Of a DNA stretch of 13,371 nt, positions 10,375-13,371 are shown piece after piece. The stretch covers positions 1 through 13,371 of the forward strand of contig CAZGRP010000086.1 of the NCBI GenBank assembly GCA_964527995.1, given 5' to 3'. The notes under the pieces were generated by a model. That model saw only the letters and a program-made list of their open reading frames with translations, made no database searches and was not told the DNA's origin. The stretch is from CAZGRP01 sp964527995 (GTDB taxonomy: Bacteria; Zhuqueibacterota; Zhuqueibacteria; Oceanimicrobiales; CAZGRP01). A program made the position numbers and the translations under genes. Each line of letters begins with the position of its first letter. Position 1 is the first letter of the stretch.

Positions 10375-11859
10375 TTATTTGCGATAAGCGCGCGAACCGT
10401 CCTCCCACGCTTTCCAAAGTCCGAAGGATCGCATCTGCTGGCCGAGATCAGTCGACTGGATCAGCGATTCGACCTCTGCCTGCGTCTGCCTGCCCCAGGT
10501 GACGTCCATCTCGGCGAAGCCGTAGGTTATGGCGGCGGCGATGGCGGCGTTGAGGCGGAGCTGGCGCAGGTCGACCTTGTCATAGGTGTCGGAACGGGCA
10601 TGGTAGTTGGGGCCGTAGTTGGCCGACTCCTGATTGGCGACAAGGTTGGCCACCCCCTGGATCATGAAGTCGTAGTTGTCGGTGCCGACGAGCGGGGCGT
10701 TGATTTGCTGGAAAGGACCCAGTCCCTTCACCGGCTCGAGGGCGCGCTCGACCGCTGCCAGGATGTCACTGCGGCCGTTGGTGAAAAAGCCGGTGATGCG
10801 GCCGCTGCCGATGTCGTAGGACGAGGCCATGACGTGACGGGCCAGCTCGTCGCGATGCTTCTGGGTATAGCCCCAGGAACCGATCATCCCCTGCTCCTCG
10901 CCGTTGAACAGGGCGAAGCGGATCGTCCGTCGCGGCCGCAGCCCGAGGCGCTTGATCTGGCGGGCGATGTCGATGACGAGCGCCACGTTGCAGCCATCGT
11001 CGAGAGCACCGTTGCCCAGATCCCAGGAGTCGAGGTGGGCGCCGATGAGGACGAATTCGTCCGGCTTCTCGGAGCCGCGGATCTCACCGATGACGTTGTA
11101 GCTGGTGTACGGACCGCCGGTCTGCACGTCGATGTGTTCGGTCAGCTGCAGCTTTTTGCCAGCACGCAACAGGCGCACGGCCCGCTGCGCCGCTTCGCGC
11201 TCCATGATCAACATCGGGTGTTTGTTGTCGGGCCCGAGGGAGGCGTTGTGGCGATAGAGGAGATTGTGCGGGCGCGAGCCCATGTAGACCACGCCGGCGA
11301 CTCCGGCCCGGAAGGCACGGCGCTCGATCTCGACCGCTTCGTTGTATTCGCGGAACAGACCGTCGAGGTCGAGCAGCTCATGGGTTTCGATCAGGACAAA
11401 GGCGCCGCTGGCGCGGTCGCCGAGCCGCTGGAAGTCCTCCTCGGTCCCAAAACCGCCGTCGACGAGGGGTGCGGTCCTACCCGAGGGCGGCGTGGGCGTC
11501 GAGAACGGCATGGCCACCACGCGCGGGCTAAATGAGACGTCTCCGGTGATCTCGGCCGACGACGAACGTTCGAGCCAGAGGGCCGGCATGGTGAAGGCTT
11601 CCTTGCGAGCCTGGACTCCGGCTTCTCGAAAGCGCGCCAGGGCCCAGTCGACTGCCTTGAGGTTGGCCTGGGATCCGGTGGCGCGGCCGCCGAATTCATC
11701 GACCAGAGATTCCAGGTCGCGCGTCAGCGGGGTGTCACCAAGCATGGCGGCAACGAGTTGCTCGACACGGGTGGTTTGCGCTGGAGCCTGCGCCGCCGCA
11801 ATCAGCAGTATCGCCAGGAAGCTGAGGCGACGCAGGTTTTGTGGCCGGAAACGGTTCAT
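10375..11859 (-). CDS. Secreted M28 zinc peptidase, carboxypeptidase Q-like
   Basis: 494 residues with a signal peptide (basic start, hydrophobic 11-24, cleavage near APAQ). The di-zinc site of family M28 is complete: His275 and Asp277 in GAHLDSWD, bridging Asp287 in GALDDG, catalytic Glu321 with zinc ligand Glu322 in GEEQG, Asp349 in SYDIG and His420 in NYHARSDT. Residues about 120-240, before the catalytic part, fit an inserted PA-type domain, the layout of plasma glutamate carboxypeptidase/carboxypeptidase Q, which cleaves dipeptides or trims peptides. Aminopeptidase activity is the main alternative, because M28 specificity is hard to read from sequence. The start is fixed by a very purine-rich Shine-Dalgarno tract (GGAGGAGGAGAGG) ending right before the ATG. 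It lies 56 bases after the lipoprotein gene and 83 before the M1 gene. Confidence 0.93.
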   Translation of the reverse strand: MNRFRPQNLRRLSFLAILLIAAAQAPAQTTRVEQLVAAMLGDTPLTRDLESLVDEFGGRATGSQANLKAVDWALARFREAGVQARKEAFTMPALWLERSSSAEITGDVSFSPRVVAMPFSTPTPPSGRTAPLVDGGFGTEEDFQRLGDRASGAFVLIETHELLDLDGLFREYNEAVEIERRAFRAGVAGVVYMGSRPHNLLYRHNASLGPDNKHPMLIMEREAAQRAVRLLRAGKKLQLTEHIDVQTGGPYTSYNVIGEIRGSEKPDEFVLIGAHLDSWDLGNGALDDGCNVALVIDIARQIKRLGLRPRRTIRFALFNGEEQGMIGSWGYTQKHRDELARHVMASSYDIGSGRITGFFTNGRSDILAAVERALEPVKGLGPFQQINAPLVGTDNYDFMIQGVANLVANQESANYGPNYHARSDTYDKVDLRQLRLNAAIAAAITYGFAEMDVTWGRQTQAEVESLIQSTDLGQQMRSFGLWKAWEDGSRAYRK

Positions 11860-11915
11860 CCTCTCCTCCTCCTGCTGTCTCCAGGGGTTTACGTCTTCGC
11901 AGCCGGGACGATAAC

Positions 11916-12593
11916 TCAGTCCTTTACGCCGCGGTTCTTCATCTTATCCAACCTTCCGAGATCGATTTTGGCGAGAGCGGCTTTCAGATCTTTCATGTCC
12001 ACGTTGGAGCCGCTGACTTCCACGACAAATCTCCCGGCAACGAGGACCTGGATCTGGCCCGATTTGTCGCCTGTGTCGTATTTCTCATAGGCTCGATGGC
12101 CGTTGTAGGTGGTCGTGCGCTCGTACCCGCTATCGGTCTCGCGGTCGAACTCCGCCGCCGCCCAGCCGTAGGCAGCCAGGGCGGTGAGGCCGCTCATGCT
12201 GCCCATGTCAGTGATGGTGATGTCGATGCTGCGGCCCTGATCGTCTTCGTAGCTGGCTTCGGCGTTGGCCACCCGGATGCCGAAAGCCGAAGTCCGTTCG
12301 CCTGAGGCATTGGTCCGCTTCATGCCGGGTAAGTTGTCGGGGAGCAGCGCCTTGAGCTCGCGGAAATCGACAGGTTCGACTTTCTTGCCGCCGCTCACCG
12401 CTTCGCCCATGGCCTTCATGGCTTCGGCCACGCCCTCACCGCCTTGTTTCATGGCCTGAGAAAACTGGTCGCTCGCCTCCTCCAGCTTCTTGGCAGCCTC
12501 TTCGGCCCTCTTCTCCTCTGGGCTCTTGCCGCAGCTCAAGGCGAACACCAGCAGAACGCCGCATGCCAGCCAGTTCAATCGCTTGCTTTTCAT
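11916..12593 (-). CDS. Small lipoprotein of unknown function
   Basis: 225 residues. Residues 1-20 form a lipoprotein signal with lipobox FALSC, so Cys21 would be lipidated. Residues 24-70 are strongly charged and helix- or coiled-coil-like, rich in Glu, Lys and Ala with a Met-Lys-Gln tract. From about 73 a compact mixed domain follows (PVDFRELKALLP, then several strands including SIDITITDMG and RFVVEVSGSNVD), ending in a Lys-rich tail. I do not recognise a family with assigned function. AGGAGGT four bases before the ATG fixes the start. It is the first gene after the promoter at 12678-12706 and lies 56 bases before the M28 gene. A role in the envelope alongside the peptidases is possible, but nothing in the sequence proves it. 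Confidence 0.85.
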   Translation of the reverse strand: MKSKRLNWLACGVLLVFALSCGKSPEEKRAEEAAKKLEEASDQFSQAMKQGGEGVAEAMKAMGEAVSGGKKVEPVDFRELKALLPDNLPGMKRTNASGERTSAFGIRVANAEASYEDDQGRSIDITITDMGSMSGLTALAAYGWAAAEFDRETDSGYERTTTYNGHRAYEKYDTGDKSGQIQVLVAGRFVVEVSGSNVDMKDLKAALAKIDLGRLDKMKNRGVKD

Positions 12594-12677
12594 AGCGACC
12601 TCCTGATGGGGCTTTGTGGAGAGAATCGGATAGGTTTGTTCTGTGAAGGGTTGGGAAACGCGCCAATGAACGGCCGC

Positions 12678-12706
12678 ATATTACAAAATGGAAAGGCCAA
12701 AGTCAA
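12678..12706 (-). promoter_or_regulatory. Sigma70-like promoter for the minus-strand peptidase array
   Basis: Read on the minus strand, TTGACT (12706-12701) and TAATAT (12683-12678) are separated by exactly 17 bases. The expected transcription start is near 12671, giving a leader of about 80 bases before the lipoprotein ATG at 12593. No other pair of this quality was noticed between the genes of the array, so it may drive the whole run. The remaining 12707-12827 stretch between this promoter and the divergent pseudogene holds no gene I can support. Confidence 0.65.
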
Positions 12707-12843
12707 GCCTGGATGAAGCGGAAGGCCTTCTTCGGTAAGCTGGCGTCGGCGCCCTGGACCTGACTGAAGACCCGGACGGTCGTGTTGCGGCACTCTGGCT
12801 TCGGTAACCTGATTCCTCGTCTGCCGCTTGACATGAGAATATT

Positions 12844-12860
12844 TTGGAAGCACGTTCCAA
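12844..12860. promoter_or_regulatory. Palindrome TTGGAA-GCACG-TTCCAA, possible operator
   Basis: A perfect 6-base inverted repeat around five bases, 29 bases before the ATA that replaces the start codon of the decayed ATPase gene. A TTGACA lies just upstream at 12828-12833 on the plus strand, but no convincing -10 box follows at normal spacing. It may be a protein-binding site in the former promoter of that gene. Chance occurrence cannot be excluded. Confidence 0.3.
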
Positions 12861-12889
12861 CATAGTTAAGCTATTTCGGAGGCGAGTCC

Positions 12890-13371
12890 ATAACGGAATT
12901 CATTGAAAGAAAGCCGGTGATCGACCTTCCCAAAGGGCAGTCTGCTTTTCTCTGGGGGCCGCGCCTGGCGCTACGAGATGTTCCCCCTGGTTTCCGCTGA
13001 GCTGGGTGAAGTCGATCTCCTCAGAGCTTTGAACCATGGAATGATCCCGGCCCATTACCTGCAAGAGAACGATCGCAGGGCGCTGAAGGGCTATGTGCAA
13101 GACTATCTACTGGCGGGCGAAGTCGGGACTGGAAGTCGATTTCGTTCTCGGCGGTGGGGAAGTCGGCATTGAAGTGAAAGGCACAAGTCGTGTCGATGCT
13201 GTTGAGTTGCGACCGCTTAAGGCTTTTGTGTAATAATACAGGCCCCGCCGAGCCTACGTGGTCTGCAACGAGCGAGCAGAAAGACTGCATGGGAATATTC
13301 GTATCATCCCATGGAAAGAATTCCTTCAAGCACTCTGTGACGGCAGGGTGATCCGTTGGCCGCCTTCATCC
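12890..13371 (+). pseudogene. Decayed AAA_14/DUF4143-type ATPase gene
   Basis: Pieces of one protein family appear in order but in changing frames. Frame 2 gives a start region ending VIDLPKGQSAFLWGPR up to about 12964, where the Walker A loop (GKT/S) should follow but is missing. Frame 3 then gives FPLVSAELGEVDLLRALNHG and HYLQEN-RRALKGYVQDYL up to about 13110. Frame 1 gives YWRAKSGLEVDFVLGGGE with IEVKG, the D...ExK signature of the nuclease-like C-terminal domain, and runs to the window edge, interrupted by TAA TAA at 13231-13236 before YRPRRAYVVCNE. Full-length relatives are about 380-400 residues, so over half is lost. GGAGG at 12878-12882 sits seven bases before ATA at 12890, where ATG would be expected. 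The 3' end may lie beyond the window. Family members are often mobile, toxin-antitoxin-like orphan genes. Confidence 0.8.

Noticed and set aside
12730..12807. Direct repeat CTTCGGTAA at 12730 and 12799
   Set aside because: Only nine bases and two copies; too weak to call an attachment site or a repeat element.
12590..12853. Small minus-strand frame of 87 codons upstream of the lipoprotein
   Set aside because: It covers the promoter and leader, has no good ribosome site, and the product looks random.

Overview
The window reads as a piece of a metagenome-type scaffold: it contains a run of 100 Ns at 5141-5240. The DNA is GC-rich and comes from a Gram-negative-type bacterium, since most encoded proteins carry Sec signal peptides, lipoprotein signals or membrane anchors. 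The mix of secreted peptidases (M1 with HEAT repeats, M28, two M19 dipeptidases, a COG1228-type amidohydrolase) is what I would expect in Acidobacteriota or a similar peptide-feeding lineage. That placement is inference and not secure.

From about 12.7 kb down to position 4, everything coding lies on the minus strand in one co-directional array. In order of transcription it holds a sigma70-like promoter (12678-12706), a small lipoprotein of unknown function, an M28 carboxypeptidase Q-like peptidase, an M1 aminopeptidase, a membrane-anchored M19 dipeptidase and a metal-dependent amidohydrolase/dipeptidase that runs into the N gap. Beyond the gap come a short fragment of a second M28-type peptidase, an OPT-family oligopeptide transporter, a lipoprotein M19 dipeptidase and a PaaK-like adenylate-forming ligase. 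Gene gaps are 31-133 bases. The most economical reading is an operon for the last steps of peptide breakdown outside the cytoplasm (amino- and carboxy-terminal trimming, then dipeptide hydrolysis) coupled to uptake by the OPT permease. The role of the ligase in that scheme is unclear.

The three longest gaps between complete genes (2606-2705, 4659-4791, 6490-6588) each hold a repeat built the same way. A short CAC-containing core recurs about every 10 bases, close to one DNA helical turn, and in two of the three it is mirrored into a large hairpin. The core sequence differs between elements (CACAGAG, CACGCG, CACGG). These are the most unusual structures in the window.

The apparent 577-residue reading frame across the N gap is an artefact that joins two different genes. 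The fragment on the low-coordinate side also lacks its catalytic core, so either the gene or the assembly is damaged there.

On the plus strand at the right end (12890-13371) lies a heavily decayed gene for an AAA_14/DUF4143-type ATPase. It still has its Shine-Dalgarno sequence, but the start codon reads ATA, two internal segments are missing and two adjacent stop codons interrupt the tail. No tRNA, rRNA, CRISPR array, integrase or transposase was seen.
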